Assembly (NCBI GenBank): GCA_041390145.1
Contig: JAWKQM010000009.1
Coordinates: forward strand, 62,001-126,000
DNA length: 64,000 nucleotides
Reading direction: 5' to 3'
Origin: Gemmatimonadales bacterium
GTDB taxonomy: Bacteria; Gemmatimonadota; Gemmatimonadetes; Gemmatimonadales; GWC2-71-9
Under the pieces are notes generated by a model, which worked only from the letters and a program-made list of their open reading frames with translations, made no database searches and was not told the DNA's origin. A program made the position numbers and the translations under genes. This document shows, in pieces, positions 16,364 through 25,900 of this stretch; positions within the stretch are counted from its first letter, which is position 1, and each line of letters begins with the position of its first letter.

Positions 16364-19023
16364 GCAGCTCGCCCCTCCCCCGCCTCACCGAGGCCCTCGC
16401 CGACCGCTACCGCCTCGAGAGTGAGCTCGGCGAAGGGGGCATGGCCACCGTCTACCTGGCGCAGGACATCAAGCACAACCGGCGCGTCGCCGTGAAGGTG
16501 CTGCGGCCGGAACTGGCGGCCGTCATCGGCGCGGAGCGGTTTCTGACCGAGATCACCACCACCGCCAATCTCCAGCACCCGCACATCCTGCCGCTCTTCG
16601 ACAGCGGCGAGGCCGACGGCTTCCTCTTCTACGTGATGCCGTACGTACAGGGTGAGACGGTCCGCGACCGGATCAGCCGCGAGAAACAGCTGCCGGTGGC
16701 CGACGCGGTCCGAATCGCCTCCGAGGTGGCCTCCGCGCTCGATTACGCGCACCGGCACGGCGTCATCCACCGCGACATCAAGCCCGAGAACATCCTGCTG
16801 CACGACGGCAGCGCGCTGGTGGCCGATTTCGGCATCGCCCTCGCCGCCAGCAAGGCCGGCGGGACGCGCATGACGGAAACGGGCATGAGTCTCGGCACGC
16901 CGCACTACATGAGTCCAGAGCAGGCCATGGGGGAACGGGAAATCACCGCGCGTTCCGATGTGTACGCGCTGGGCTGTGTGCTCTACGAGATGCTCACCGG
17001 CGACCCGCCCTTCACCGGCTCCACCGCGCAGGCCATCGTGGCCCGGGTGGTGACCGAGCATCCCCGCTCGATGACCAGCCAGCGGCACACCATCCCGACC
17101 CACGTCGAGGCAGCAGTCCTGACCGCGCTCGAGAAGCTTCCCGCCGACCGATTCGCCACCGCCGCGGAGTTCGCGGCTGCACTGGCGGACCCGAGCTACG
17201 CCAGCAAGACGACGGTCATGATGGCGGCGGCGACCGGGCGCGGACGGTTTTCGGGCCTCGCTGTCCCGCTGGCCGTCCTCGCGGCGATCGCTACCATTGC
17301 CGCGATTTGGGGATGGTTCCGGCCGGAGTCTCCCCGGCCCACGCTTCGCTACACCATGGTGCTCCCCGAGGGGAAGGAGCTCTCGACCGATCGCGGCACC
17401 CGCTTCGCCATTTCTCCTGACGGTTCGAAGATCGTGTACGCCGGACAGGGGCCCGAGGGCACCCAGCTCTACCTCCTCGACCGCAGCCAGATCGAGCCCA
17501 CGCCGCTCTCCGGCACCGATGGCGGAATCGTTCCGTTCTTTTCTCCCGACGGACGGCAGATCGGGTTCACCCTCCTGGGGAACGCCGCGATCAAGGTGAT
17601 GCCACTGAGCGGCGCGCCGCCGGTCACCATCGCGGACTCGGGCCTCGGCTCCGACGGGGCCACCTGGAGCGCCGACGGCTACATCTACTTCGACGGGCTC
17701 ACCGGCGGCGGCACCACCGGGCTCGTCCGAGTGGCTGCCTCGGGTGGGCCGCTCGAACAGGTGACCACGGTGGACACCGCCAACGCCGAACAGGATCATT
17801 TCTGGCCGGTGGCGATCCCCGGGGGGCGTGGCGTGCTCTTCACCGTGCAGTACCGGAGCGCCCGGCAGGCAAGCAACATCGCCGTCTTCGACCCCAAGTC
17901 GAAGACGTACCACACGCTGGTGCAGGGGCTCACCGCCCGCTACGCCCCGACCGGCCACCTCATCTATGTCTCGACGTCAGGTGACCTCCTCGCGGTGCCG
18001 TTCGACCTCAAGCGGCTGCAGGTCACTGGTCAGCCGGTGGCCCTGACCAACCGGATCGCCGGTCGGGCCTTCGGGGCGGTGGACCTGGCCCTCTCGTCCT
18101 CCGGCACCCTGATCTACCAGGTGGGAGAGGTCAACACCGATCCGGCGACAGTCGCGTACGTCACGCGCGACGGCCGCTTCACCCCGGTGGATTCCGGCTG
18201 GAGCAGCAGCTTCCAGACGCTCGCCCTCTCCCCCGACGGCAAACAGCTCGCCGTGAGCATCGTGGCCACGGGCGAGCAGCAGGTCTGGATCAAGCAGCTG
18301 CCCGACGGACCGCTGAGCAAGCTCACCTTCGACGGCCAGTCCAACATCCGGCCTACTTGGCACCCCGACGGCCAGACGATCGGGTTTACGAGCGCGGCCC
18401 TGACCTTCGCCGCCGTGCGGGCCGACGGGAGCGCCCAGCCCACGGTCCTGGTGACCGACACCGCCCGCAGCGGGGTCCAGGAAGGAGTCTGGTCGCGGGA
18501 CGGCACATGGATCATCTACCGGACCACCACCCGCGACATCCTGGCCCGCCGGACCGCAGGCGATACCTCGGCGGTGCCCCTCCTCCAGACACCAAACTTT
18601 CAGGAAGTTGAGCCGACCCTGAGCCCCGACGGGAAGTGGCTGGCGTACGCGTCGAACGAGAGCGGGCGCTTCGAGATCTACGTCCGGCCGTTTCCGGACA
18701 CCGACCGCGCCAAGTGGCAGGTGTCCACCGATGGTGCCACCGACCCGCTCTGGTCACGCAGCGGACGCGAGCTCTTTTTCTTCGCGAACACCGGAATGGT
18801 GACCTCCGTGGAAATCCTCCCGGGCGCCACCTTCACCATGGGCAAGCGCACCCCGCTCTTCAGCGCCACCCAGACCGCCGGCGGCCCCCACTCGTGGGAC
18901 ATCACCCCCGACGACCAGCGCTTCGTCATGATCCAGCTCTCCGGGAGCGGGGACATCCAGAACCGTGAACTGGTGGTGGTGGACAATTTCTTTCCCGAAC
19001 TCAAGGCCAAGCAGACCCGCTAG
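16360..19023 (+). CDS. Serine/threonine protein kinase K6 with beta-propeller sensor
   Basis: 887 residues from ATG at 16360, overlapping the K5 stop (ATGA), so the two are translationally coupled. Kinase motifs: GEGGMATVY, Lys46, HRDIKPENILL, DFGIA, GTPHYMSPEQ. The span GLAVPLAVLAAIATIAAIWG closely resembles that of K5. The propeller carries SPDGSKIVYAG, SPDGRQIGFT, SPDGKQLAVS and SPDGKWLAYASNESGRFEIY blades. A peptidase with its own propeller follows after 47 bases. A recent tandem duplication with K5 is likely from the shared juxtamembrane sequence ASKTTVMM. Confidence 0.9.
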   Translation: MSSSPLPRLTEALADRYRLESELGEGGMATVYLAQDIKHNRRVAVKVLRPELAAVIGAERFLTEITTTANLQHPHILPLFDSGEADGFLFYVMPYVQGETVRDRISREKQLPVADAVRIASEVASALDYAHRHGVIHRDIKPENILLHDGSALVADFGIALAASKAGGTRMTETGMSLGTPHYMSPEQAMGEREITARSDVYALGCVLYEMLTGDPPFTGSTAQAIVARVVTEHPRSMTSQRHTIPTHVEAAVLTALEKLPADRFATAAEFAAALADPSYASKTTVMMAAATGRGRFSGLAVPLAVLAAIATIAAIWGWFRPESPRPTLRYTMVLPEGKELSTDRGTRFAISPDGSKIVYAGQGPEGTQLYLLDRSQIEPTPLSGTDGGIVPFFSPDGRQIGFTLLGNAAIKVMPLSGAPPVTIADSGLGSDGATWSADGYIYFDGLTGGGTTGLVRVAASGGPLEQVTTVDTANAEQDHFWPVAIPGGRGVLFTVQYRSARQASNIAVFDPKSKTYHTLVQGLTARYAPTGHLIYVSTSGDLLAVPFDLKRLQVTGQPVALTNRIAGRAFGAVDLALSSSGTLIYQVGEVNTDPATVAYVTRDGRFTPVDSGWSSSFQTLALSPDGKQLAVSIVATGEQQVWIKQLPDGPLSKLTFDGQSNIRPTWHPDGQTIGFTSAALTFAAVRADGSAQPTVLVTDTARSGVQEGVWSRDGTWIIYRTTTRDILARRTAGDTSAVPLLQTPNFQEVEPTLSPDGKWLAYASNESGRFEIYVRPFPDTDRAKWQVSTDGATDPLWSRSGRELFFFANTGMVTSVEILPGATFTMGKRTPLFSATQTAGGPHSWDITPDDQRFVMIQLSGSGDIQNRELVVVDNFFPELKAKQTR

Positions 19024-19070
19024 CCAGCACAGTGCACCTGCAGCACCGACTTCACACAAGGAATCCGTTC

Positions 19071-21356
19071 ATGCATCGCTCCTCGATCCGTCGGTTCGGC
19101 ATTACCCTCCTCGCCCTGGTCGGCACCCTCGCCGCCCTGCCCGTCTCGGCACAAGTCCCCGAGGCCACCGCCGCGGCGCTCAAGCAGATCTTCGCCTCCC
19201 GCTACTACGCCGCCGAACGGTTCGGGCCGGCCCGGTGGATCGAAGACGGCAAGGCCTACACCACACTGGAGAAGCCTGCCGACAGCACCGGCGGCTATGA
19301 CATCGTCCGCTACGACTCGAAGACCGGTGCGCGGAGCATCCTGATTCCGGCGGCGTCGTTCATCGCGCCGGGCGACACCGTCCCGCTTTCGATCAGCAAC
19401 TACATCTGGTCGCCCGACGCGTCGCAGCTCATGATCTTCACCAACACCGAGCGGGTCTGGCGCCAGAACACCCGCGGTGACTACTGGGTGCTCGACCGCG
19501 CCTCGGGCGCGCTCCGCCAGCTGGGAGGCAAGGGCGCCCCGGCGTCCACCATGATGTACGCCAAGTTCTCGCCGCAGGGCGACCGGGTGGCCTTCGTGCG
19601 GAAGGGCGACATCTACGTCGAGCGGCTCTCCGACGGCGCCATCACGCGGCTCACCACCGGCGCCGACTCGCTGCACGTCAACGGCATGAGTGACTGGGTG
19701 TACGAGGAGGAGTTCGGGGTCCGCGACGGCTTCCGCTGGTCTCCCGACGGAACGAAGATCGCCTATTACCACTTCGACATGACCGGCGTCGGCACCTTTC
19801 TGATGATCAACGACACCGACTCCCTCTACCCCTTCACCATCCCGATCCAGTACCCGAAGGTGGGCACCACCAACTCCGCCGTCACCGCCGGCGTGGTAAG
19901 CGCCACCGGCGGCGCCACAACCTGGTTCCAGCTCCCCGGCGACCCGCGCGAGGATTACATCCCCTTCATGGAGTGGGCCGGGAAGGACTCGGTGCTGGTG
20001 CAGCGGATGAACCGGTGGCAGAACAACGACGCGCTGATTCTGGCCAGCGCCGCGACCGGTGGCACCCGCACCATCCTCACGGAAACCGACGAGGCCTGGC
20101 TCGACGTCATTGACGACATTCCGTGGCTGAAGGGTGACAAGGAGTTCATCTGGCTGAGCGAGCGGGACGGCTGGCGGCACGCCTATGCCATCTCGCGCGC
20201 CACCGGTGCGGCCCGGCTCCTCACCCCCGGCAACTTCGACGTGATGAGCATCGCGCTGGTGGACGACAAGGGGGGGTGGCTCTACTACGACGCCTCGCCG
20301 GAGAATGCCACGCAGCGGTACCTCTGGCGCACCCGGATCGACGGCAAGGGGAAGGCCGAGCGACTGACGCCGATGGACCAGGCGGGCAGCCACCGGTACA
20401 CCATCTCGCCGGACGCGAAGTACGCCTTCCACAGCTGGTCCAGCTTCGACAGGCCAGGGCCCACGGAGCTGGTGAGCCTGCCGAAGCACACCGTGGAGCG
20501 CACCCTGGCCGCCAACACCGAGCTCGTGGCAAGGGTCAAGGAGACGATCACCCGGCCCGGCGAGTTCTTCCAGGTGACGATCGCCGACGGCTCCACCCTC
20601 GACGGCTGGATGATCAAGCCGAAGGACTTTGACCCGACCAAGCGCTACCCGGTGCTGATGTACGTGTACGGGGAGCCGGCGGGGCAGACTGTGCTCGACT
20701 CCTGGATGGGAGGGAGCCGGCTCTGGTACCAGACGCTGGCCGACCAGGGGTATCTCATCGCCAGTGTCGACAACATGGGCACCCCGGCCCCGAAGGGGCG
20801 CGCCTGGCGCAAGGCGGTCTACGAGCAGATCGGCGTCCTCTCGAGCATGCAGCAGGCGGAGGCGGTGCAGGCGCTCGCCCGCACCCGGCCATACTTCGAC
20901 TCCACGCGCGTCGGCATCTGGGGCTGGAGCGGCGGCGGCTCGTCGACGCTGCAGGCGATGTTCCGCTACCCCGAGGTCTATTCGATGGGGATGAGTGTGG
21001 CGCCGGTCCCCGACCAGCGGCTCTACGACACCATCTACCAGGAGCGGTACATGGGGCTCCTCGGCCCGAACGCCGAGAAGTACGACTCCGCCTCGGCGAT
21101 CCACCAGGCCAAGGGACTGAAGGGACACCTGCTGATCGTCCACGGCTCGGGCGACGACAACGTGCACTACCAGGGCACGGAGCGGATGATCAACGAACTG
21201 GTGAAGCTGAACAAGTCGTTTGACGTGATGGTGTACCCGAACCGGACGCACTCGATCCGCGAGGGTCCGGGCACCACGCTGCACATCTACTCGCTGCTGA
21301 CCCGGTACCTCATGCAGAACCTGCCGGCGGGGTCGAACTACACGCCGATGCCGTGA
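19071..21356 (+). CDS. Exported dipeptidyl-peptidase IV-type S9 serine peptidase
   Basis: 761 residues from ATG at 19071, with AAGGA nine bases upstream. Signal peptide MHRSSIRRFGITLLALVGTL ending near VSAQ. The propeller half has the motif DWVYEEEF, whose paired glutamates in the DPP-IV family hold the substrate's free N-terminus. The alpha/beta hydrolase half has GWSGGGSS (Ser about 620), GSGDDNVH (Asp about 695) and NRTHSI (His about 727). It should remove dipeptides, typically after Pro or Ala, in the periplasm or outside. It is 47 bases downstream of K6 on the same strand and may be its operon partner, which would link a propeller sensor kinase to a peptidase (inference). Confidence 0.9.
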   Translation: MHRSSIRRFGITLLALVGTLAALPVSAQVPEATAAALKQIFASRYYAAERFGPARWIEDGKAYTTLEKPADSTGGYDIVRYDSKTGARSILIPAASFIAPGDTVPLSISNYIWSPDASQLMIFTNTERVWRQNTRGDYWVLDRASGALRQLGGKGAPASTMMYAKFSPQGDRVAFVRKGDIYVERLSDGAITRLTTGADSLHVNGMSDWVYEEEFGVRDGFRWSPDGTKIAYYHFDMTGVGTFLMINDTDSLYPFTIPIQYPKVGTTNSAVTAGVVSATGGATTWFQLPGDPREDYIPFMEWAGKDSVLVQRMNRWQNNDALILASAATGGTRTILTETDEAWLDVIDDIPWLKGDKEFIWLSERDGWRHAYAISRATGAARLLTPGNFDVMSIALVDDKGGWLYYDASPENATQRYLWRTRIDGKGKAERLTPMDQAGSHRYTISPDAKYAFHSWSSFDRPGPTELVSLPKHTVERTLAANTELVARVKETITRPGEFFQVTIADGSTLDGWMIKPKDFDPTKRYPVLMYVYGEPAGQTVLDSWMGGSRLWYQTLADQGYLIASVDNMGTPAPKGRAWRKAVYEQIGVLSSMQQAEAVQALARTRPYFDSTRVGIWGWSGGGSSTLQAMFRYPEVYSMGMSVAPVPDQRLYDTIYQERYMGLLGPNAEKYDSASAIHQAKGLKGHLLIVHGSGDDNVHYQGTERMINELVKLNKSFDVMVYPNRTHSIREGPGTTLHIYSLLTRYLMQNLPAGSNYTPMP

Positions 21357-21370
21357 GGCCGTTCGCGCGT

Positions 21371-21411
21371 CCCCCTCTTCATATTATGGAGAGGGGGACA
21401 GGGGTGAGGTG
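21371..21411. repeat. Dispersed inverted repeat (CTCACCCC / CTCTCC family), copy 2
   Basis: CCCCCTCTTCATA then TATGGAGAGGGGG forms a hairpin with one mismatch, followed by ACAGGGGTGAGGTG. It lies just after the peptidase stop and may also act as a transcription barrier, although there is no T-run. Confidence 0.6.
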
Positions 21412-21464
21412 AAACGGCGTGAAGCGCAGCCGAGAGACGACCACATCAGAACTGGGGTATCCGC

Positions 21465-21821
21465 TTGACTAGCCGAATTCGGCGCCTGATTGCGGTTTCC
21501 ATTCTCTCGGTTCAATTCCTCGGCGCCTGCTCGATGTGGGTGCCCACCACGACGCCGCTGCCCACATTGGTGGCGGAGCAGCACCCTTCGAAGGTGCGTC
21601 TCGACCTATCTGATGGAACTCATGTCGAGATCAAGTGGCCCGCGATGGTCGGGGATTCGATGGTGCGAAGCGATTCTGCGGTGGTGGAGCCGGTCGACGT
21701 GCGGGATGTCACACGAGTGCAGGTACGGGAGGTGAGCGGGATCAAGACGATTGGGCTGGCGGTATTTGTCCCCCTCGCGCTGTTCGCCATCGTCTTCGCG
21801 GCAATGTACGAGGGCGACTGA
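21465..21821 (+). CDS. Small predicted lipoprotein of unknown function
   Basis: 118 residues from TTG at 21465. N-terminus MTSRIRRLIAVSILSVQFLG followed by the cysteine of a lipobox (FLGAC), then a beta-rich middle (VRLDLSDGTHVEIKWPAMV) and a hydrophobic C-terminal helix (GLAVFVPLALFAIVFAAMY). I do not recognise a family. The middle looks like a small beta domain, seen in proteins that tether to the envelope. The TTG start is supported by the signal sequence and a GGGG run ten bases upstream. A convergent MFS gene ends 42 bases away. Confidence 0.6.
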   Translation: MTSRIRRLIAVSILSVQFLGACSMWVPTTTPLPTLVAEQHPSKVRLDLSDGTHVEIKWPAMVGDSMVRSDSAVVEPVDVRDVTRVQVREVSGIKTIGLAVFVPLALFAIVFAAMYEGD

Positions 21822-21863
21822 GCTTTTCTCCGTGCCGCGACTTCCCCCGTGATGACACGGCGC

Positions 21864-23162
21864 CTATTTCCCTTCCGTCACCACCGCATACTCCCCCGTG
21901 ATCTCGTCCAGCCCTGACGCGAGCCCGTCCCCGGTCGTGCGGTTCTTGTCCAGGACGTACTTCGCGAGGGTCGCCGTCAGCGGCAGCGTCACCAGCACGA
22001 GAATCGCCGAGAGCCAGAAGGGCACGCCGATCCCGGCATGGTCCATCAGGAAGCCGGCCAGGATCGGGAACGCCACGCGGCTCACCCCGCCGAAGGTGTG
22101 CTGGACCCCCATGTAGAGTCCCCGCTCGTTCGACGCGACCACGGTGCTCAGGAGTCCCGTCACGCACGGAAAGACAAACGCCGTGCCAAGCGGCATCAGC
22201 GTGAATCCCACCGCCAGCATCGGGTACCCGGTGGCCAGGCCCGTGGAGGCGAGCCCGAGCGCCAGGATCACGATGCCGAGCCGGGAGAGCCGCGCTTCCC
22301 CGAGGCGGTCGACCATCTTCCCCAGCAGCAGGGAGCGGACCAGCACCCCCATGCCGCCGAGATACATCACGAAGTAGCCGATATTGGCTTCCGTCACCGC
22401 AAAGCGGTTGGACAGCAGCAGCGGCACCGTCTGGATCGTCCCGTAGAACGCCCCGATGGCGATGGTGTAAATCCAGATGAGGCGCGGGGCGGGCTCGCGC
22501 CACTCGGTGAAGACGCGCAGAATGGCGGCGCGGCTCGTGAGCGTCGAGGCGGGGGCATGGCTCGCCGTCTGGCGGATTTCGTGGGACTCGCGCAGGAACC
22601 GCCATGCGAAGATCGCCACCAGCACCGACAGCGCCGCGGCGGCGAGGCCCGGCGCCCGGCGACCGCCGAGGCTGATCATGGCGGACCCGAAGGCGGGGCC
22701 CGCCACGGCGCCCATGCTGGTCACCACCGAGAGCCACCCCAGGCTCTTGGTACGCTGCTTGGGATTGGAGGCGTCGGCCACATAGGCCTGCACCACGCCG
22801 ATGGTCCCGCCGCCGGTGCCCTGGATGAGGCGGGACACCAGCAGCGCCACGATCGACCCGGCGTAGGCAAAGAGGGCGTAGGCGACGGCGGTCAGGAGCA
22901 GGCCCGCGAGGATGGCCGGCCGGCGGCCGTACCGGTCAGAGAAGCGCCCCCAGGTCGGCGCCACGATCAGCTGTGCGATCGAGAACGCCGAGATCAGGAT
23001 GCCGACCATCGTGGCGCCGGCGCCGAAGTCGGTGGCGTAGTACGGCAGGAGCGGGATCACCATCGTGAGCCCGATCATGTCGACGAACGCCGTCACGAAC
23101 AGCACGAAGAGCGGCATCTGCGACGCCCACCCGCTGTCCACCCGCTTTGCCGCCCTGGTCAC
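21864..23162 (-). CDS. MFS transporter (DHA1/TetA-like drug:proton antiporter family)
   Basis: 432 residues from GTG at 23162, whose GTGA overlaps the stop of the DUF2911 gene upstream, so the pair is translationally coupled. Twelve hydrophobic spans are apparent. GRFSDRYGRRPAI between helices 2 and 3 is the MFS loop signature, and LIQGTGGGTIGVVQAYVADA in helices 4-5 is typical of DHA1 exporters. The likely role is proton-driven export of a small compound from the cytoplasm. The substrate cannot be told from sequence. Confidence 0.85.
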   Translation of the reverse strand: MTRAAKRVDSGWASQMPLFVLFVTAFVDMIGLTMVIPLLPYYATDFGAGATMVGILISAFSIAQLIVAPTWGRFSDRYGRRPAILAGLLLTAVAYALFAYAGSIVALLVSRLIQGTGGGTIGVVQAYVADASNPKQRTKSLGWLSVVTSMGAVAGPAFGSAMISLGGRRAPGLAAAALSVLVAIFAWRFLRESHEIRQTASHAPASTLTSRAAILRVFTEWREPAPRLIWIYTIAIGAFYGTIQTVPLLLSNRFAVTEANIGYFVMYLGGMGVLVRSLLLGKMVDRLGEARLSRLGIVILALGLASTGLATGYPMLAVGFTLMPLGTAFVFPCVTGLLSTVVASNERGLYMGVQHTFGGVSRVAFPILAGFLMDHAGIGVPFWLSAILVLVTLPLTATLAKYVLDKNRTTGDGLASGLDEITGEYAVVTEGK

Positions 23163-24040
23163 TCGCGGGTCGCGATCGCGTCCGGCTCGTCCTTGTCACC
23201 CCACACCTCGTACCCGGTCACGGTGCCATCCTTTTTCGCGAACTCGAAGACCCAGTCCGCGTCGAGGTCGGTCAGCTTTCCATCCTCCCACGTCCCCATG
23301 AGAAACCAGTCATCCTTGATCTCAACAAGGATGAAGGTGGCGGCTTCCGGCCACGGGGCTGGGTCCCAGTGTGCCATCAGCATTCCATTTTCGTGCACCA
23401 GTGTGGTCTTCGACGGTGGGATACTGTCCGGCTGCCCATTCCAGCGGAACGCATAGGCACCGAGGTATGGCTTGGCGTCGGCGGCGGCCATGGTCAGCTT
23501 GTACTTTGGCTCCACCTCGACCTGAAAGGCTACCTGCGTGGTGCCCCAGCGGAGGAAGAGGGTGCCCTCGTCGCCGCGGACATTCTCGAAGGTGAACGTC
23601 AGCATCTCGTTGAACGGGCCAGTGCCCGGCTTGACCTGGTACCGGATCTGGTCGGCGGTCGAGTCGGGATAGGGGACGTGGTACATCTTGTGACGGGGGT
23701 CGATCACCATGGTCCACTCCTCCGGCTGGATGACCAGCCAGAGCGAGTACTTGCCCGGTGCCACCGGGTGGCCATCCATCTTGATGGGACGGTCGGTCTC
23801 GAGCGTAGTGGCGAAGTTGGCGCCGGGTGTCCACACCGCTCCCCAGTGTTCGACACCGCCGAAAAGGGAATCCCGACCCCGGACCTGGGGCCTGGCATAG
23901 TCGATGGTGATCGTGGTCCCGTCGATCGTCTGGGAGACGGCGCCCCGTTCGCTGGCCCGCATCTGCGCGGTCAGGGCGGAGGGCAGGAGCAAGAGCAGGG
24001 TCAAGCAGGCGCCGCGGAGGCGCACTGTCGGTGCGGTCAT
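23159..24040 (-). CDS. Exported DUF2911 family protein
   Basis: 293 residues; ATG at 24040 with GGGAG five bases upstream. Signal peptide MTAPTVRLRGACLTLLLLLP ending at LTAQ. The core matches DUF2911: ITIDYARPQVRGR, LFGGVEHWGAVWTPGANFAT, APGKYSLWLVIQPEEWTMVI. The C-terminal third (from about 185) is a second beta-rich module (PYLGAYAFRWNGQ). The biochemical role of DUF2911 is unknown; it is common in Gemmatimonadota and Bacteroidota relatives. It is coupled to the MFS exporter by a 4-base overlap and divergent from the ClC gene. Confidence 0.8.
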   Translation of the reverse strand: MTAPTVRLRGACLTLLLLLPSALTAQMRASERGAVSQTIDGTTITIDYARPQVRGRDSLFGGVEHWGAVWTPGANFATTLETDRPIKMDGHPVAPGKYSLWLVIQPEEWTMVIDPRHKMYHVPYPDSTADQIRYQVKPGTGPFNEMLTFTFENVRGDEGTLFLRWGTTQVAFQVEVEPKYKLTMAAADAKPYLGAYAFRWNGQPDSIPPSKTTLVHENGMLMAHWDPAPWPEAATFILVEIKDDWFLMGTWEDGKLTDLDADWVFEFAKKDGTVTGYEVWGDKDEPDAIATRE

Positions 24041-24213
24041 GAACGCTCCCAGAGATGTGTGTGTGTTTGGACCGTAGCCAACCTACTGCATTCCCCCGGG
24101 TCTGGCCAGCAGACCACTCGACTCGCGGGAAAGGCCGAACGGAGACATCTTAGGGTGTCCACCGGACCCCACCCGCCGCCTCCGAGCGCGCGGAACCCAC
24201 AGGGAGGACGTAC

Positions 24214-25890
24214 TTGGCGCCTCAGCCCCTCAGGCAGCGCCGCCTGATTCTGGACCTCGTTGTCATCGGAGTTGCAGGAGCCCTGGCGGCTCAGCTTTTT
24301 GCCTTCCTGTTACGCGGCGCCAACTGGCTCTTCCTGACCACGCTGGCCCAATACGTACCACTCGGCCTGCCCAACGAGGGGGGGTCACCGCAGGAGATCA
24401 TCGGGCGGTGGGGACTGTGGATGATCCCCGTAGCCACGACGCTGGGTGGCCTGATCGTGGGTATCATCGTCACGCGGCTGGCCCCCGAGGCCGAGGGCCA
24501 CGGTACCGACACCGCCGTGCGGGCGTTTCACCGATCCGATGGTGTGATCCGGCCCCAGGTCCCTCCAGTCAAGCTCCTCGCCTCCGCCATCACGATCGGA
24601 TCGGGCGGCTCCGCCGGCCGTGAGGGACCCATTGCCCTGGTGACCGCCGGACTGGGTTCGTGGTACGCCTCCATCACAAATCGCAGCGGCGAAGATCGGC
24701 GCATGCTGATGCTGGCCGGCATGGCCGCCGGACTCGCCGCCGTGTTTCGCTCGCCGATCGGCACGGCCCTCTTCGCCATCGAAGTGCTCTACGCGGGCAT
24801 GGCGTTCGAGTCCGGTGCGCTCTTCGCCACCATGATGACCTCCATCGTGGCCTACGCCGTCAACGGCCTGTTCTCCGGCTACGAGCCGCTGTTCCGGGTG
24901 CCGGAGCACATCGAACTCGTCAATCCGCTCGAGAATGCCTGGTTTGTGGTACTGGGGATTGCGGCGGGGGTGCTGGGTGCGGTGCTTCCGGTCTTGTTTT
25001 ACCGGGTGCGCGACGCCTTCCGCTCCTTGAAGATCCGGCCCGAATTCAAGCCGGCGCTGGGCGGGCTGCTGACGGGCCTGATCGCGGTTGCGGCACCCCA
25101 GATTATCGGTGGCGGCTATGGCTGGGTGCAGGCCGCCATCGACGGGCAGTTGACCGGCTGGATTCTCCTGGGCCTGATCGCGGCCAAGATGCTGTCGCTC
25201 AGCTTCACGGTGGCCTCCGGTGGCTCGGGCGGCGTGTTCGCCCCGTCGCTGTACATCGGCGCCATGCTCGGGGGAGGGCTGGCGAGCGTCGCACACCTGC
25301 CGGTGGCGCCGTTTGTGATCGTCGGCATGGCCGCGGTCTTCGCGGGTTCCGCCCGGGTGCCGATTGCCACCCTGATCATGGTCACGGAAATGACCGGCGG
25401 TTACACCCTCCTGGTCCCCGCCGCGCTGGCCGTCATGATGGCATTCGTCGTTCAACGCCGGCTGGTGGCCGGGTGGCGCTACGGCCGGCTGTACGAGGCG
25501 CAGGTGGTGGGGCCTGCCGACTCGCCGGCCCATCACTCGGCGCACCTCAAGATTGCGCTGGACCTGCTCCAACAGCGCAAGGTGATCGACCCAGGTCGGG
25601 TGGGCGGACTCGATCTCCTCGGGCTGCTTCGGTCGGGGATCCCCGTGGAATTGCCGGGAGAGCAGCGGCTGATGATCAAGGTACTGAAGCCCACCAGCCC
25701 CTGGGTTGGCCAGCCCGCCCAGGCCAACGATCTCACCGCAGGCGGCGAAGTCACGCTGTTCGCCATCATTCGGGGCGAACATATGCTCGGGCCGCGGGAT
25801 GACGTCCGGCTCGAGGCCGGCGACCGCCTCCTGTTGCTCACCTCCACTTCTGCACTGGAACGGATCGCGCCTCACCTCGACACCTGGTAG
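24214..25890 (+). CDS. ClC-family chloride channel/antiporter with C-terminal TrkA-C domain
   Basis: 558 residues from TTG at 24214, with AGGGAGG upstream. Around ten hydrophobic segments; the selectivity signature GSGGSAGREGP (near residue 130) and GGSGGVFAPSLYIGAMLGGG (near 335) are those of ClC proteins. FRSPIGTALFAIEVLY gives the helix-F region. The end (about 480-558: MIKVLKPTSPWVGQ, EAGDRLLLLTS) is a TrkA-C/RCK-C regulatory domain instead of the usual CBS pair. It moves chloride across the inner membrane, and the tail probably binds a small ligand. The residue at the gating glutamate position is E in REGP. Confidence 0.88.
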   Translation: MAPQPLRQRRLILDLVVIGVAGALAAQLFAFLLRGANWLFLTTLAQYVPLGLPNEGGSPQEIIGRWGLWMIPVATTLGGLIVGIIVTRLAPEAEGHGTDTAVRAFHRSDGVIRPQVPPVKLLASAITIGSGGSAGREGPIALVTAGLGSWYASITNRSGEDRRMLMLAGMAAGLAAVFRSPIGTALFAIEVLYAGMAFESGALFATMMTSIVAYAVNGLFSGYEPLFRVPEHIELVNPLENAWFVVLGIAAGVLGAVLPVLFYRVRDAFRSLKIRPEFKPALGGLLTGLIAVAAPQIIGGGYGWVQAAIDGQLTGWILLGLIAAKMLSLSFTVASGGSGGVFAPSLYIGAMLGGGLASVAHLPVAPFVIVGMAAVFAGSARVPIATLIMVTEMTGGYTLLVPAALAVMMAFVVQRRLVAGWRYGRLYEAQVVGPADSPAHHSAHLKIALDLLQQRKVIDPGRVGGLDLLGLLRSGIPVELPGEQRLMIKVLKPTSPWVGQPAQANDLTAGGEVTLFAIIRGEHMLGPRDDVRLEAGDRLLLLTSTSALERIAPHLDTW

Positions 25891-25900
25891 GCGCTGGGCG

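Noticed and set aside
866..19023. Kinase cluster considered as an antiphage defence locus
   Set aside because: The kinases have propeller or TPR sensors, and no nuclease, helicase or other defence gene lies among them; housekeeping-style environmental signalling is more likely.
4815..19023. Insertion sequence as the cause of kinase duplication
   Set aside because: No transposase gene or terminal inverted repeats with target duplications flank the copies.
22038..23456. Long plus-strand frame opposite the MFS gene
   Set aside because: Antisense shadow with His/Gln/Arg-rich composition and no domain; the minus strand encodes a clear MFS transporter.
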